From Cohnella hashimotonis (GTDB taxonomy: Bacteria; Bacillota; Bacilli; Paenibacillales; Paenibacillaceae), in contig NZ_JAGRPV010000001.1 in the NCBI RefSeq assembly GCF_030014955.1, positions 7,378,001-7,442,000 on the forward strand: a stretch of DNA of 64,000 nucleotides. Reading direction: 5' to 3'. A model generated the notes under the pieces. It was not told where the DNA came from. It worked only from the letters and a program-made list of their open reading frames with translations, and ran no database searches. Both the position numbers and the translations under genes were made by a program. Below, in pieces: positions 32,054 to 40,540 of the stretch. The first letter of the stretch is position 1, and each line of letters starts with the position of its first letter.

Positions 32054-32923
32054 TTACTCTTCCCCCGTCGCAATCGGGCTCTCCCCATACGAGATCCAAT
32101 CGCTCCAGCTTCCCGCATACAGCTTCACATCCGTGAAGCCCGCTTCGAGCAGCGCCATAACGTTCGGCGTGGCGGTGACGCCCGAGCCGCAATAGACGAT
32201 GACTTCGCCGTCCTGACTGAGGCCGGCGAAGCGTTCGCGCTGTGCGGCGGCGGACTTCCACTTGCCGTCGGCGTCGCGGCCTTCGCCGAAGGGGCGGTTG
32301 ATCGCGCCCGGGATGTGGCCGGCCTTGCGGTCGATCGGCTCGACTTCGCCGCGGTAGCGGGCGCCTTCGCGCGAATCGATGAGCGCGACGGCCTCGGCCT
32401 TCGACCCGACGGCTCCCGCCGCCTTCGCAGCCACGACTTCGCGCACGCGGTCCACGTCCGCGAGCAGCTCCAGCCGCGGCGACGGCAAGAACGTCGCCGG
32501 CGCGACGCCCGGCGTCTCCGCCGTCACGGCGTGGCCCGCGCGCTGCCAGCCCGCGAAGCCGCCGTCGAGCACACGCACGGCGTCGTGGCCCGCGTAGCGC
32601 AGCAGCCACCACAGCCGCGACGCCATCGCGCCGCCCTGGTCGTCGTACGCGACGACCGTCGTGCCCGCGCCGATGCCGGCCCTGCCGAGCGCCGCGGCCA
32701 GCGCGTCCAACGCGGGCAGCGGATGCCGCCCGCCGTGCTCCCCGACCGGAGCGGACAAGTCCCGCTCCAGGTCCAGGTATACGGCGCCCGGAATGTGCGC
32801 CTCTTCATAAGCCGCGCGGCCCGCATCGGGCTGCCCGAGCACAAATCGGCAGTCTGCGACGACAAGTCCCGGTTCGCCAAGCCTCGCCGCCAGCTCCTCC
32901 GCCGCGATTACGTACTTGCTCAT
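32054..32923 (-). CDS. Thiosulfate/3-mercaptopyruvate sulfurtransferase (two rhodanese domains)
   Basis: 289 residues. An N-terminal inactive rhodanese domain (VVADCRFVLGQPDAGRAAYEEAHIPGAVYLDLERDLS) and a C-terminal catalytic domain with ALIDSREGARYRGEVEPIDRKAGHIPGAINRPF and active-site Cys in VIVYCGSGVTATPN, the CGSGVTA loop typical of mercaptopyruvate/thiosulfate sulfurtransferases (SseA-like). Cytosolic. The stop of the monooxygenase gene is 29 bp upstream on the same strand, so the two are probably in one operon with the CMD protein. This links the run to sulfur handling. Confidence 0.92.
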   Translation of the reverse strand: MSKYVIAAEELAARLGEPGLVVADCRFVLGQPDAGRAAYEEAHIPGAVYLDLERDLSAPVGEHGGRHPLPALDALAAALGRAGIGAGTTVVAYDDQGGAMASRLWWLLRYAGHDAVRVLDGGFAGWQRAGHAVTAETPGVAPATFLPSPRLELLADVDRVREVVAAKAAGAVGSKAEAVALIDSREGARYRGEVEPIDRKAGHIPGAINRPFGEGRDADGKWKSAAAQRERFAGLSQDGEVIVYCGSGVTATPNVMALLEAGFTDVKLYAGSWSDWISYGESPIATGEE

Positions 32924-32952
32924 ACCCGCTCCCCCTCCGCTTCCTTTTTCCG

Positions 32953-34380
32953 CTATGCGGTCGTTTGGTTCGTCGGGGCTGCCTCCCCCGCTATTTCCCC
33001 CTGCTCCGCGATTTGCTGACTCAGCGGGATAGCCTGCCCCCCTTCTTTTCGCGCCTCCGCATACCGATTCTTCGGCATCGCCAAGCCCAAGTGTCCGCGC
33101 AGCGTATCATGCTCGTATTCCTCGCGGAACAGCCCGCGCTGCTGCAGGATCGGCACGACGTGGTCGACGAAGTCGTCGATCCCCTCCGGCAGCACATGCC
33201 CGAGGATGATGAACCCGTCCACCGCCTCTTCGCGAAAAAACCGCTCCAGCACGTCCGCGATCCGCTCCGGCGTCCCGACCAGCGGCCCCTTCGGCGTCGC
33301 GTTGCGAAGCGCTGCCTGACGAAGCGTTAAGCCTTCCTCGCGCGCCTGCCGCTTGATGTTGTCGGTAACGCTCTTGTAGTTCTCGCTGCCGACATCCCCC
33401 AGATCGGGAAACGGCTCGTCAAGCGGATACTGCGTGAAGTCGTGATGGTTGAACCAGCGTCCCAGGTAGCGAAGCGCGTTCTCGATGCTGATGAGTCCCG
33501 CGATCCGCTCGTACTTCGCCTCGGCCTCTTCCTGCGTCGCGCCGACGACCGGCGCGATGCCGGGCAGAATGAGCAGCTCGTCCCGCCGCCGCCCGTACTT
33601 GGAGAGCCGCCCCTTCACGTCGTCATAGAACCGCTTGGACGCCTCGACCGTCTGCACCCCGCCCATTCCGGTGAAAACCGCGTCCGCGCCTTCGGCCGCC
33701 AGCTCCTTGCCGGCCTCCGATGACCCCGCCTGAAAGACGACCGGGTACCCCTGCGGCGAACGCCGGATGTTGAGCGGTCCCTGGACCGTGAAGTGCTTAC
33801 CCTGATGATCGAGCCGGTGCATCTTGTCCGGATCGAAGAAGACGCCGCTCTCCTTGTCCCGCGAGAACGCGTCCTCTTCCCATGAATCCCACAGCCCGCG
33901 CACCACCTTCAGATGCTCGGACGCCCGTTCGTACCGCTCGCCGTGCGCGGGATGGCGCTCGCGGCTGTGGTTGAGCGCGGCGCCGTCCAGCGCCGACGTC
34001 ACGAGATTCCACCCCGCGCGGCCGCCGCTCAGGTGATCGAGCGAAGCGAACTGCCGCGCCACCGTAAACGGTTCGCTGTACGTCGCCGATACCGTGCCCA
34101 CCAGGCCGATGCGCGACGAGTAGGCCGACAGTACCGACAGCGTCGTCACCGGCTCCAGGCGGTCGAGGTACTGCGGCATGCTCACTTCGTTAATGAAGAG
34201 ACCGTCCGCGATAAACGCGAAATCGAGCTTGCCGGCCTCCGCCTTCTCCACCATATGGCGGTAATGCGCGAGGTTCGTCGCCCCGTCCGCCGGCGTGCCG
34301 GGATACAGCCAGGAGGCCATCTGCTCCCCCGTTGCGAGCAGCGCCGCGCCGATGTGCATTTTCCGATTCGTATCCGTCAT
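32953..34380 (-). CDS. FMN-dependent monooxygenase, NtaA/SnaA/DszA (SoxA) family
   Basis: 475 residues from ATG 34380, after GAGAGGTGAAGGG. Bacterial-luciferase-like barrel of the NtaA/DszA branch: MHIGAALLATGEQMASWLYPG, FAFIADGLF, EPVTTLSVLSAYSSRIGLVGTVSATYSEPFTVARQFASLDHLSGGRAGWNLVTS, HGERYERASEHLKVVRGLWDSWE and PQGYPVVFQAGSSEAGKELAA are all diagnostic. Uses FMNH2 from a separate reductase and O2 to cleave C-S or C-N bonds, for example in sulfones, sulfonates or aminopolycarboxylates. No reductase gene is next to it. Next to a rhodanese and an AhpD-like protein, a role in organosulfur scavenging is a reasonable inference. Confidence 0.9.
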   Translation of the reverse strand: MTDTNRKMHIGAALLATGEQMASWLYPGTPADGATNLAHYRHMVEKAEAGKLDFAFIADGLFINEVSMPQYLDRLEPVTTLSVLSAYSSRIGLVGTVSATYSEPFTVARQFASLDHLSGGRAGWNLVTSALDGAALNHSRERHPAHGERYERASEHLKVVRGLWDSWEEDAFSRDKESGVFFDPDKMHRLDHQGKHFTVQGPLNIRRSPQGYPVVFQAGSSEAGKELAAEGADAVFTGMGGVQTVEASKRFYDDVKGRLSKYGRRRDELLILPGIAPVVGATQEEAEAKYERIAGLISIENALRYLGRWFNHHDFTQYPLDEPFPDLGDVGSENYKSVTDNIKRQAREEGLTLRQAALRNATPKGPLVGTPERIADVLERFFREEAVDGFIILGHVLPEGIDDFVDHVVPILQQRGLFREEYEHDTLRGHLGLAMPKNRYAEARKEGGQAIPLSQQIAEQGEIAGEAAPTNQTTA

Positions 34381-34430
34381 GCCCTTCACCTCTCGAAAGC
34401 TCGTCGCGAGCGTAATCTACCCTCATGGCC

Positions 34431-34502
34431 TGTCAGTTGCTCTGTCAGTTGCTCTGCCAGTTGCTCTGCCAGTTGCTCTGCCAGTTTCTTTGCCAGTTCC
34501 TC
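34431..34502. repeat. Six tandem copies of a 12-bp unit
   Basis: Units of TGYCAGTTGCTC run from 34431: two with T, two with C at the third base, and two diverged copies. They fill about half of the 136-bp gap between the CMD stop (34517) and the monooxygenase start (34380) and would be transcribed. A length multiple of 12 gives an open frame, but there is no start codon, so it is noncoding as far as I can see. Confidence 0.8.
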
Positions 34503-34516
34503 TGCCCGTCCGCCCC

Positions 34517-35197
34517 TTACTCGCCCGCCCGCTCGTACGCGATATAAGCGTTCACCCGATGCGCCATCGCCGATCCCGCCTTCAGCGCGCCGGCCACCAC
34601 GATCGTCTCCGCGAGCTCCGCCAGCGACGCGCCCTCCGACTTGGCGAGCTTCGTATAATACTCGATGCTGTAGGCGCAGCCCTCGATATGCGCGATCGCG
34701 ACCGCGACGAGCGACTTATCCTTTGCGCCGAGGCTTCTGGGCGTCAGCACTTCCCGGCCGAACGACACGAATGCCGTATACAGCTCCTCGTTGACCGCCT
34801 CCAACGCCTCCAGCTTCGTCAGATTCTCGCGCGCATACAGGTCGTCCGCAGGCGATTCCTCGTACGCATTCAGCGCATTGATGCCGTGGTACAGCGCCGA
34901 TCCGCCCTTCACGAGCGCGCTGACGCCGATCGCCTCGACGACTTCCTCCTTGGTGGCTTGCAGCTTGCGGCCCGCCGCGACGTGCAGGTCGATGCAGTAC
35001 GGACAGCCCGTCGCATGCGCCGACGCGATCGCGATGATCTCCTTCAGCTTGGCGCCGAGCGCGCCTTCCTGCATGGCCGCCTTGTTGAACTCGCCGAACG
35101 CCTTGAACGCCTCTGGCGCGTGCGGCACGAATTTTGGAGCGTATTTGGGAAAATAAGACCTCGCATAAAGGCTGTCCTGTTCAGCGGATACGGTCAT
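34517..35197 (-). CDS. Carboxymuconolactone-decarboxylase/AhpD-like protein, two domains
   Basis: 226 residues, GTG/ATG region at 35197 preceded by GGAGGCACCCC. Two tandem CMD domains: the first has the redox pair in ASAHATGCPYCIDLHVAAGRK (CxxC plus downstream His), the second has AIAHIEGCAYSIEYYTKLAK, where the second cysteine is replaced by serine. The first domain can reduce peroxides or act as an AhpD-like thiol relay; the second looks structural. First gene of the run CMD, monooxygenase, sulfurtransferase, divergent from the LysR gene, so probably under its control. Confidence 0.88.
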   Translation of the reverse strand: MTVSAEQDSLYARSYFPKYAPKFVPHAPEAFKAFGEFNKAAMQEGALGAKLKEIIAIASAHATGCPYCIDLHVAAGRKLQATKEEVVEAIGVSALVKGGSALYHGINALNAYEESPADDLYARENLTKLEALEAVNEELYTAFVSFGREVLTPRSLGAKDKSLVAVAIAHIEGCAYSIEYYTKLAKSEGASLAELAETIVVAGALKAGSAMAHRVNAYIAYERAGE

Positions 35198-35275
35198 GGG
35201 GTGCCTCCTTCAATGTGAGCGAGCGGTCCTCGCAATATTCCCTTGTATATAGGTGCGATTAATCGGTAATTAGTG

Positions 35276-35316
35276 CTATAATAACACGCATAATCGGTTT
35301 TGAATAATTGAATTAT
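35276..35316 (-). promoter_or_regulatory. Promoter of the CMD run with a LysR-type dyad over the -35
   Basis: On the minus strand TTCAAA (35299-35304), 17-bp spacer, TTATAG (35276-35281). The dyad ATAATT-G-AATTAT (35304-35316) abuts the -35, a usual place for LysR binding. It lies in the 186-bp divergent region between the CMD and LysR genes. Confidence 0.5.
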
Positions 35317-35383
35317 CGAATGCTTCCGTTTCCTTTTATCGAATCGTCATTTTAAACTTACAGTCATCCCGGGAGGAACGACC

Positions 35384-36313
35384 ATGGACATTCGCGGCAT
35401 ATCGACCTTTCAGACGATCGTACGGACGGGAAGCTTCCAGAAGGCGGCGCAGGAGCTGCAGTACGCTCAGTCCACGATCACCAAGCAGATCCAGAACCTT
35501 GAGGACAGCCTCGGCGTGAAGCTGCTCGAGCGCGGCAAGAAGCTGCGGCTCACGCAGGCGGGCGAGCTGTTCATCGCCAAGAGCGACCGGCTGCTGCGCG
35601 ATTACTACGAGCTCCAGCAGACGATGACCGACCTGAACGACGGGGAAAAGGGCGCCGTGAACGTGGGCATCATGGAACCCGCGGCCAGCTATCGCATTCC
35701 GGCGCTGCTGAAGCGGTTCGCCGACGCGTATCCGAACGTAGACATCCATCTTCGCATCCACAATAGCCATATGTTCAATCAGCTCGTCAGCGACGGCTCG
35801 GTCGACTTCGCCATTTGCGCGACGCCGGACAGCGGACTCGGCACGACATTCGAGCCGCTCTATGTCGAGGACATCGTGCTGCTGCTGCCGGCCGCGCATC
35901 CGCTGGCCAAGCAGCATCGCATCCGCCTTGCGGACTTGCGCGGCGAACAGATTCTGCTGACCAATGCCACGTGCCCGTTCCGCCGCAAGCTGGAGACCGC
36001 GCTGCACGAAGGAGGCGGCACGCCGTACCGCAAGATCGAGATCGGCAACATGGCCGCGCTCAAGTATTACGTCCATGTCGAATACGGCATTGCCGCCGTG
36101 CCGCGCATCACCGTGACGCCTCCGCCCGAAGGCACGATCGTCCGCGCCATCGAGGATCTGGATGCCGGCCTCACGACCGGCCTGCTCATGAAGAAAGACA
36201 CGCGCCTGCTGAGCGCCGCAGCGCGCAAGCTATCGGCCTTTCTGGCCGAGGAGCTCGGCCGGTTGAGCGAGCGCGCAGAAGCGCCTGCGATCGCGGAAGC
36301 CTCGCCCGCCTGA
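35384..36313 (+). CDS. LysR-family transcriptional regulator
   Basis: 309 residues, ATG after GGGAGG. N-terminal winged helix MDIRGISTFQTIVRTGSFQKAAQELQYAQSTITKQIQNLEDSLGVKLLERGKKLRLTQAG, then a periplasmic-binding-like effector domain (VNVGIMEPAASYRIPALLKRFADAYPNVDIHLRIHNSH...). Divergent from the CMD/monooxygenase/sulfurtransferase run, the standard position for a LysR gene that controls its neighbour. It converges with the tctA-type gene (41 bp between stops). An Ala-rich tail (ERAEAPAIAEASPA) ends the protein. Confidence 0.92.
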   Translation: MDIRGISTFQTIVRTGSFQKAAQELQYAQSTITKQIQNLEDSLGVKLLERGKKLRLTQAGELFIAKSDRLLRDYYELQQTMTDLNDGEKGAVNVGIMEPAASYRIPALLKRFADAYPNVDIHLRIHNSHMFNQLVSDGSVDFAICATPDSGLGTTFEPLYVEDIVLLLPAAHPLAKQHRIRLADLRGEQILLTNATCPFRRKLETALHEGGGTPYRKIEIGNMAALKYYVHVEYGIAAVPRITVTPPPEGTIVRAIEDLDAGLTTGLLMKKDTRLLSAAARKLSAFLAEELGRLSERAEAPAIAEASPA

Positions 36314-36353
36314 GGCGCGAAGTCGTTATCGTCACCCCTGCCCTGCCCTTACT

Positions 36354-37865
36354 TCAGCCCTTCATCTCCCGGCCGCCGCTGCGCCGCCGCGCCTTCCACA
36401 GCCGACTCGCCACGGCGTACAGCACGCCCAGCGCCGTCAGTCCGAGCAGGCCGCCGGACAGCGGCCGCGTCGCGAAGATGGCGAAGTCGCCGTTGGACAT
36501 GATGAGCGACTGGCGGAACGCGCCTTCCAGGATCTTGCCAAGCACAAAGGCGAGCACCATCGGCGCCGGATCGAAGCCCGCTTTTCGCATCAGATAGCCC
36601 AGCACGCCGAAGAAGAGCACGACGCCCATGTTGAAGCTGTCGTTGCCCAGGCTGTAGACGCCGATGAGCGTCAGCACGACCGCGAACGCCATCAGAATGC
36701 TGCTCCGCACCCGCAGCAGCTGGATGAACAGGCCGACGAACGGCAGGTTCAGCAGCAGCAGGAGCGCGTTGCCGATGTACATCGACGACACGACGCCCCA
36801 GAACAGGTCCGGATGCTCGCCGATCAGCTGCGGGCCCGGCGTGATGCCGTTCAGCAGCAGCGTGCCGAAGATGAGCGCCATGACCGCGTCCGACGGGATG
36901 CCCAGCGTCAGCAGCGGGATAAATGCCGCGCCGGCCGCCGCATTGTTCGCCGACTCCGGTCCCGCGACGCCCTCGATGGCGCCTTTGCCGAAGCGCTCCG
37001 GCGTCTTCGACACCTTTTTCTCCACGCCGTACGAGGCGACCGTCGCGATGATCGAGCCCCCGCCGGGCAGGATGCCGACGAAGAAACCGATGACCGAGCC
37101 CCGCACGATCGCCCACTTCGCCTGCGCGAAATCCTTGACCGTCGGCCACACGCGCCCGACCTTGGTCTGCTTCAGCGTGCCTTTGGACAGGTGCTCGAGG
37201 TTGTACAGAATCTCGCCGACGCCGAATACGCCCATCGCCATCGCCGCGAAGTCGATGCCGCCGAGCAGATGGTTCGAGCCGAACGTCAGGCGAACCGAGC
37301 CCGTGATCGGGTCCTGTCCGATCGTCGCGAGCAGCAGGCCGAACGCGGCGCACACCGCGCTTTTCAGAAACGACTTGGTCCCAAGGTACGCGACCAGCAG
37401 AATGCCGAGCGACGTCAGCACCGCGTACTCGGGCGCGCCGAATTTCACCGCGAAATTCGCCAGACCCGGCGCCAGGAAGCTCAGCCCGATGACGGCCAGC
37501 GTGCCCGCGACGAAGGAGCCGATCGCGGCGATGCCGAGCGCGATGCCCGCCCGGCCTTGCTTGGTCATCTGGTAGCCGTCGAACGTCGTGACGACCGACG
37601 CGGCTTCGCCCGGCAGATCGAGCAGCGTCGAGGTGATGGAGCCGCCGTACATGGCGCCGTAGTAGATGCCTGCCATCATGATGATCGAGCTCTCGGGCGG
37701 CAGCGTGAAGGCGAACGGCAGCAGCAGCGAGATCGTAGCGGTCGGGCCGAGACCCGGCAGCACGCCGACGATGTTGCCGATCAGCACGCCGATGAGGCAG
37801 TACATGAGATTGTGCCAGGACAGGGCGACTTCGAAGCCGGAGAGCATGGCATTTAGCGTATCCAT
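36354..37865 (-). CDS. tctA: Tripartite tricarboxylate transporter large permease, TctA family
   Basis: 503 residues, ATG 37865 after GAGGTAGCC, 3 bp from the TctB stop. About twelve membrane helices. Conserved glycine-rich segments: LIGNIVGVLPGLGPTATISLLLPFAFTLPPESSIIMMAGIYYGAMYGGSITSTLLDLPGEAASVVTTFDGYQMTKQGRAG, GILPGGGSIIATVASYGVEKKVSKTPERFGKGAIEGVAGPESANNAAAGAAFIPLLTLGIPSDAVMALIFG. These are diagnostic of TctA. With TctB and the TctC-like lipoprotein it forms a secondary importer for citrate-like or other carboxylates. The symbol is by family; the substrate is not shown. Confidence 0.93.
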   Translation of the reverse strand: MDTLNAMLSGFEVALSWHNLMYCLIGVLIGNIVGVLPGLGPTATISLLLPFAFTLPPESSIIMMAGIYYGAMYGGSITSTLLDLPGEAASVVTTFDGYQMTKQGRAGIALGIAAIGSFVAGTLAVIGLSFLAPGLANFAVKFGAPEYAVLTSLGILLVAYLGTKSFLKSAVCAAFGLLLATIGQDPITGSVRLTFGSNHLLGGIDFAAMAMGVFGVGEILYNLEHLSKGTLKQTKVGRVWPTVKDFAQAKWAIVRGSVIGFFVGILPGGGSIIATVASYGVEKKVSKTPERFGKGAIEGVAGPESANNAAAGAAFIPLLTLGIPSDAVMALIFGTLLLNGITPGPQLIGEHPDLFWGVVSSMYIGNALLLLLNLPFVGLFIQLLRVRSSILMAFAVVLTLIGVYSLGNDSFNMGVVLFFGVLGYLMRKAGFDPAPMVLAFVLGKILEGAFRQSLIMSNGDFAIFATRPLSGGLLGLTALGVLYAVASRLWKARRRSGGREMKG

Positions 37866-37868
37866 CGG

Positions 37869-38435
37869 CTACCTCGCGCCGGACAGCAGAATGTCGTGGG
37901 GGAACGGGACCTCGAGGCCCCAGCCGAAAATCAGGTAGATCAGCGCGGTGAGCCCGACCGACACGGGCACCGCGACGCGCCAGCGCTCCTTGCCGAGCAG
38001 CTTCGTCCAGAACAGCAGCAGCGCAAGGCACGGCAGCGACAGCCCGAACCGCTCGAACATTAGAATAAACGCGGCAAGGCCGAGCACGGCGTACAGCGGA
38101 TAACGGGAATTGCGCGTAAATCCCTCTTCTTCGGCGCCCTCGGTCCGCTCCCAGGCAGCCTCTAGCGCGGCGTCGTCGGTGCCGGGAACGTGGTGGACAT
38201 GCTCCTGAAGCTGGTGTAACGTCCCGGCGGCGGGTTTCTTGCGCGTCGCCAGCGCGAGCAGCCCGAGCGAGACCAGCACGATGAGGACGGACAGGCAGGT
38301 CGGCCACAGGCCGGGCCCGGGATTCTGCCAGCTGCCGAACTTCATCCGCGCGGATAAAAAAAGAAAGTAGACACCGATGCCAAGCGGGACGACGCTGGGC
38401 CACAGGGCTGCTGTGTTTATTCTAGGCGTATTCAT
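37869..38435 (-). CDS. tctB: Tripartite tricarboxylate transporter small permease, TctB family
   Basis: 188 residues, four expected membrane helices (VVPLGIGVYFLFLSARMKFG with the usual GPGLWP motif, LIVLVSLGLLALA, YAVLGLAAFILMFERFG, VAVPVSVGLTALIYLIFGWGLEVPFP). The G-W-GPGLWP and C-terminal LEVPFP segments are typical of TctB. A soluble loop of about 50 residues with HVHHVPGTDDAALEAAWERTEGAEEEG lies between helices 2 and 3, longer than I would expect. Middle gene of the tctC-tctB-tctA order. Confidence 0.9.
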   Translation of the reverse strand: MNTPRINTAALWPSVVPLGIGVYFLFLSARMKFGSWQNPGPGLWPTCLSVLIVLVSLGLLALATRKKPAAGTLHQLQEHVHHVPGTDDAALEAAWERTEGAEEEGFTRNSRYPLYAVLGLAAFILMFERFGLSLPCLALLLFWTKLLGKERWRVAVPVSVGLTALIYLIFGWGLEVPFPHDILLSGAR

Positions 38436-38464
38436 CGGTTTCGCACCCTTTTCCAGGCAGGAAG

Positions 38465-38500
38465 GCCGAGCGCGCGCGGTTGGTCCGCTTGGCGCTCGGC
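38465..38500 (-). other. Intercistronic hairpin between tctC- and tctB-like genes
   Basis: GCCGAGCGC/GCGCTCGGC stem with no T-run after it on the minus strand. Could protect the upstream binding-protein message or partly attenuate read-through. Confidence 0.5.
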
Positions 38501-38531
38501 ATCGCTGCCTTTATGAGTTTTAAATGAGGAA

Positions 38532-39590
38532 TCAGGACTTCTTCAGATTTTCCTGGTAATAGCCTAGCGCGTCGTCGTAGGCTTTGCGGAAGTCGGCGGC
38601 CGGCGTGAAGATCGGCTCGATGAAAATGTTGTCGAAGCTCTTCTTCACGTCGGCGTCGGCGGTCGCTTGCTTGAGGGCGTCCTCGAGCTTGGCGACGACG
38701 TCGGCCGGCGTGCCCTTCGGTACGAACAGCCCGCCCGGAGGCGGCGCGAACGTGAGGCCGCTGAGGTTCTGCTCGTCCGACGTTTGCACGTCCGGCAGAA
38801 TCGCGGAGCGCTTCTTGGTCACGATGGCGAGCGGACGGAACTTGTTGTCCTTCACGTACGACAGAATTTCCGAGTCGACGTTGACGATCGCGTCCACGTT
38901 GCCGCCGAGCAGCGCGTTGACCGCGTCGACGCCGCCGTTGAACGGCACGAGCTGGAGCTTGAGGTCCTGCGTCTTGGCGAACTGCTCGAGGCCGATGAAG
39001 GACGGCGAAGACGGGCCGGTCGTGCCGATCTTGATCGTGTTCGGCTTGGCCTTGATCGCATCGGCCAGCTCCTGCAGCGTCTTATAGGAGCTGGACGCCG
39101 ATACGGCGAGCGCGTACGGGTTGTCCATGAAACCGCCTACCGCGTCGAAGTCGGCTGTCGTGTAGCCGACGTCGGACGACAGCGGCGTGATGATGCCGGG
39201 GCCGACCGTTACGAAGCCCACGGTGTAGCCGTCAGGCTTGGCCTTGAGCACTTCGTTCATCGAGAGCGCGCCGGCGCCGCCCGGCTTGTCGATGACTTCG
39301 ACCTTCTGTCCGAGCACGGACTCGAGCTTCGGCTGGAGCGCCCGGACCGCCAGGTCCGACGCGCCGCCCGCGGAGAACGGTACGTAAATTTGAATGGTCT
39401 TGGTCGGGTAGTCGGTGCCTCCGGAAGAAGAACTTGCACTTGCGCTGGCGGAAGCCGGCGCGCTGCTGGGCGGTGCCGCTTCGCTCGATGCACCGCCTGC
39501 CGCATTATTGTTGTTGTTACCGCAGGCGCCCAGCACCGTCGTTAACAAGAGAGCCGCGCCAAGGGCGGCGAATCGGAATTTCTTTTTCAT
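38532..39590 (-). CDS. tctC: TctC/Bug-family solute-binding lipoprotein
   Basis: 352 residues, ATG after GGAGGGGACC. Lipobox VLGAC followed by a low-complexity linker of Asn then Ala/Ser (NNNNNAAGGASSEAAPPSSAPASASASASSSSGG), then the Bug-type fold: YPTKTIQIYVPFSAGGASDLAVRALQPKLESVLGQKVEVIDKPGGAGALSMNEVLKAKPDGYT. The motifs YVPFSAGG and IDKPGGAG contact carboxylate ligands in the family. First gene of the tctCBA order, so it should be the best expressed. No TctDE-type two-component genes are nearby. Confidence 0.92.
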   Translation of the reverse strand: MKKKFRFAALGAALLLTTVLGACGNNNNNAAGGASSEAAPPSSAPASASASASSSSGGTDYPTKTIQIYVPFSAGGASDLAVRALQPKLESVLGQKVEVIDKPGGAGALSMNEVLKAKPDGYTVGFVTVGPGIITPLSSDVGYTTADFDAVGGFMDNPYALAVSASSSYKTLQELADAIKAKPNTIKIGTTGPSSPSFIGLEQFAKTQDLKLQLVPFNGGVDAVNALLGGNVDAIVNVDSEILSYVKDNKFRPLAIVTKKRSAILPDVQTSDEQNLSGLTFAPPPGGLFVPKGTPADVVAKLEDALKQATADADVKKSFDNIFIEPIFTPAADFRKAYDDALGYYQENLKKS

Positions 39591-39763
39591 CTAGGTCCCC
39601 TCCAATTATCCATGTAAGTTACTCGGATTAATCAGATTATAGATGGCGACCTCAGACGATGTAAAGATGAAATAACGAATAGCAAATATCGAAAAAAGTG
39701 AATCGCCTGAACCCGTAACCGCCTCTCGCCGTCTATATTGAAAACGCCCAGGAGGGGAAGCGA

Positions 39764-40540
39764 TTGGCTAGACTTGAATATAAGAAGAGCTGGAAGGGCT
39801 TGGGCAGCGCCGCTGCGATCCTGACGCTTCTATCCGCATGCTCGACGGCCGAGGCGCCCGGGCGAGATCCGACGAGCGAGCCGCCTGAAAATAAGACCGC
39901 TGGCATGACACCGGTCGCCTCCATACCCGACAAGGACGTCTACCTATATCCGGACACGGCAAAAACCGCGATTCTCGCCGTCGGAGATACGCGGCAGACG
40001 ATGGATTGGAGGTACTCGACCGTCCGGGGCGTGATGCCGGCGCTGGAGATCGCCGACTACGATCACGACGGCGACGACGAGCTGGCGGCCGTGCTGGAGC
40101 TGGGCTCGGGGACGGGCTTGCTCCTGGACGAGCTCCATGTCGTGGAGTTGACGGGAACGAACGGCGCAGGCGAGCGGCCATTTGCCGACCATGTATTTCA
40201 GGAGGAGGATTACCTGGCACAGCTGGGGGATGCGCTCTCGTTCGAGAAAACGGAACAGGCGGGCAAGTGGCTCGGACGCATCGCGGCCGGGGATAAAAAG
40301 TATGAGGTTGATATAAGCGCGTTCGTCGATGCGTATGGCGCCGAAGCGATCGAGGAGAAACTGGGGTACGGCGCCGTTGTCTATTTTAATGCAGCAGACA
40401 CGGGACTGAGCCTGCGGGCCGCGGTCGGCCTTGTAATCGACGGCCTTGCGGAGCCCCAATATATCGGCAATATTACGGCTGCAATCCGTTACGAAGCAGG
40501 TTCATTCACGCTCGGCTCCTACGCCTTTACGGCCGAGTGA
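39764..40540 (+). CDS. Predicted lipoprotein of unknown function
   Basis: 258 residues, TTG start after AGGAGGGGAAGCGA. The signal peptide has a basic N-region, then GLGSAAAILTLLSAC and the lipobox LLSAC. The mature protein has one EF-hand-like or FG-GAP-like calcium loop (ADYDHDGDDELAAVLEL), as in VCBS/FG-GAP proteins, followed by a beta-rich region ending GSFTLGSYAFTAE. Related proteins in Paenibacillaceae are annotated only as hypothetical, as far as I recall. The last 39 bp overlap the end of the convergent DUF4838 gene. The upstream region 39591-39763 shows no clear promoter. Confidence 0.75.
   Translation: MARLEYKKSWKGLGSAAAILTLLSACSTAEAPGRDPTSEPPENKTAGMTPVASIPDKDVYLYPDTAKTAILAVGDTRQTMDWRYSTVRGVMPALEIADYDHDGDDELAAVLELGSGTGLLLDELHVVELTGTNGAGERPFADHVFQEEDYLAQLGDALSFEKTEQAGKWLGRIAAGDKKYEVDISAFVDAYGAEAIEEKLGYGAVVYFNAADTGLSLRAAVGLVIDGLAEPQYIGNITAAIRYEAGSFTLGSYAFTAE

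Noticed and set aside
31680..32612. Minus-strand frame extending past the sulfurtransferase into the terminator region
   Set aside because: Overlaps the rhodanese gene in another frame, crosses two terminators, no recognisable domain.
34431..34502. Repeat-encoded peptide (periodic four-residue units) from the 12-bp tandem repeat
   Set aside because: No start codon or RBS leads into any of the frames, so coding is not supported.
36349..38403. Minus-strand open frame of about 684 codons overlapping tctA and tctB in another frame
   Set aside because: Arg-rich shadow; TctA and TctB have strong family motifs in their own frames.
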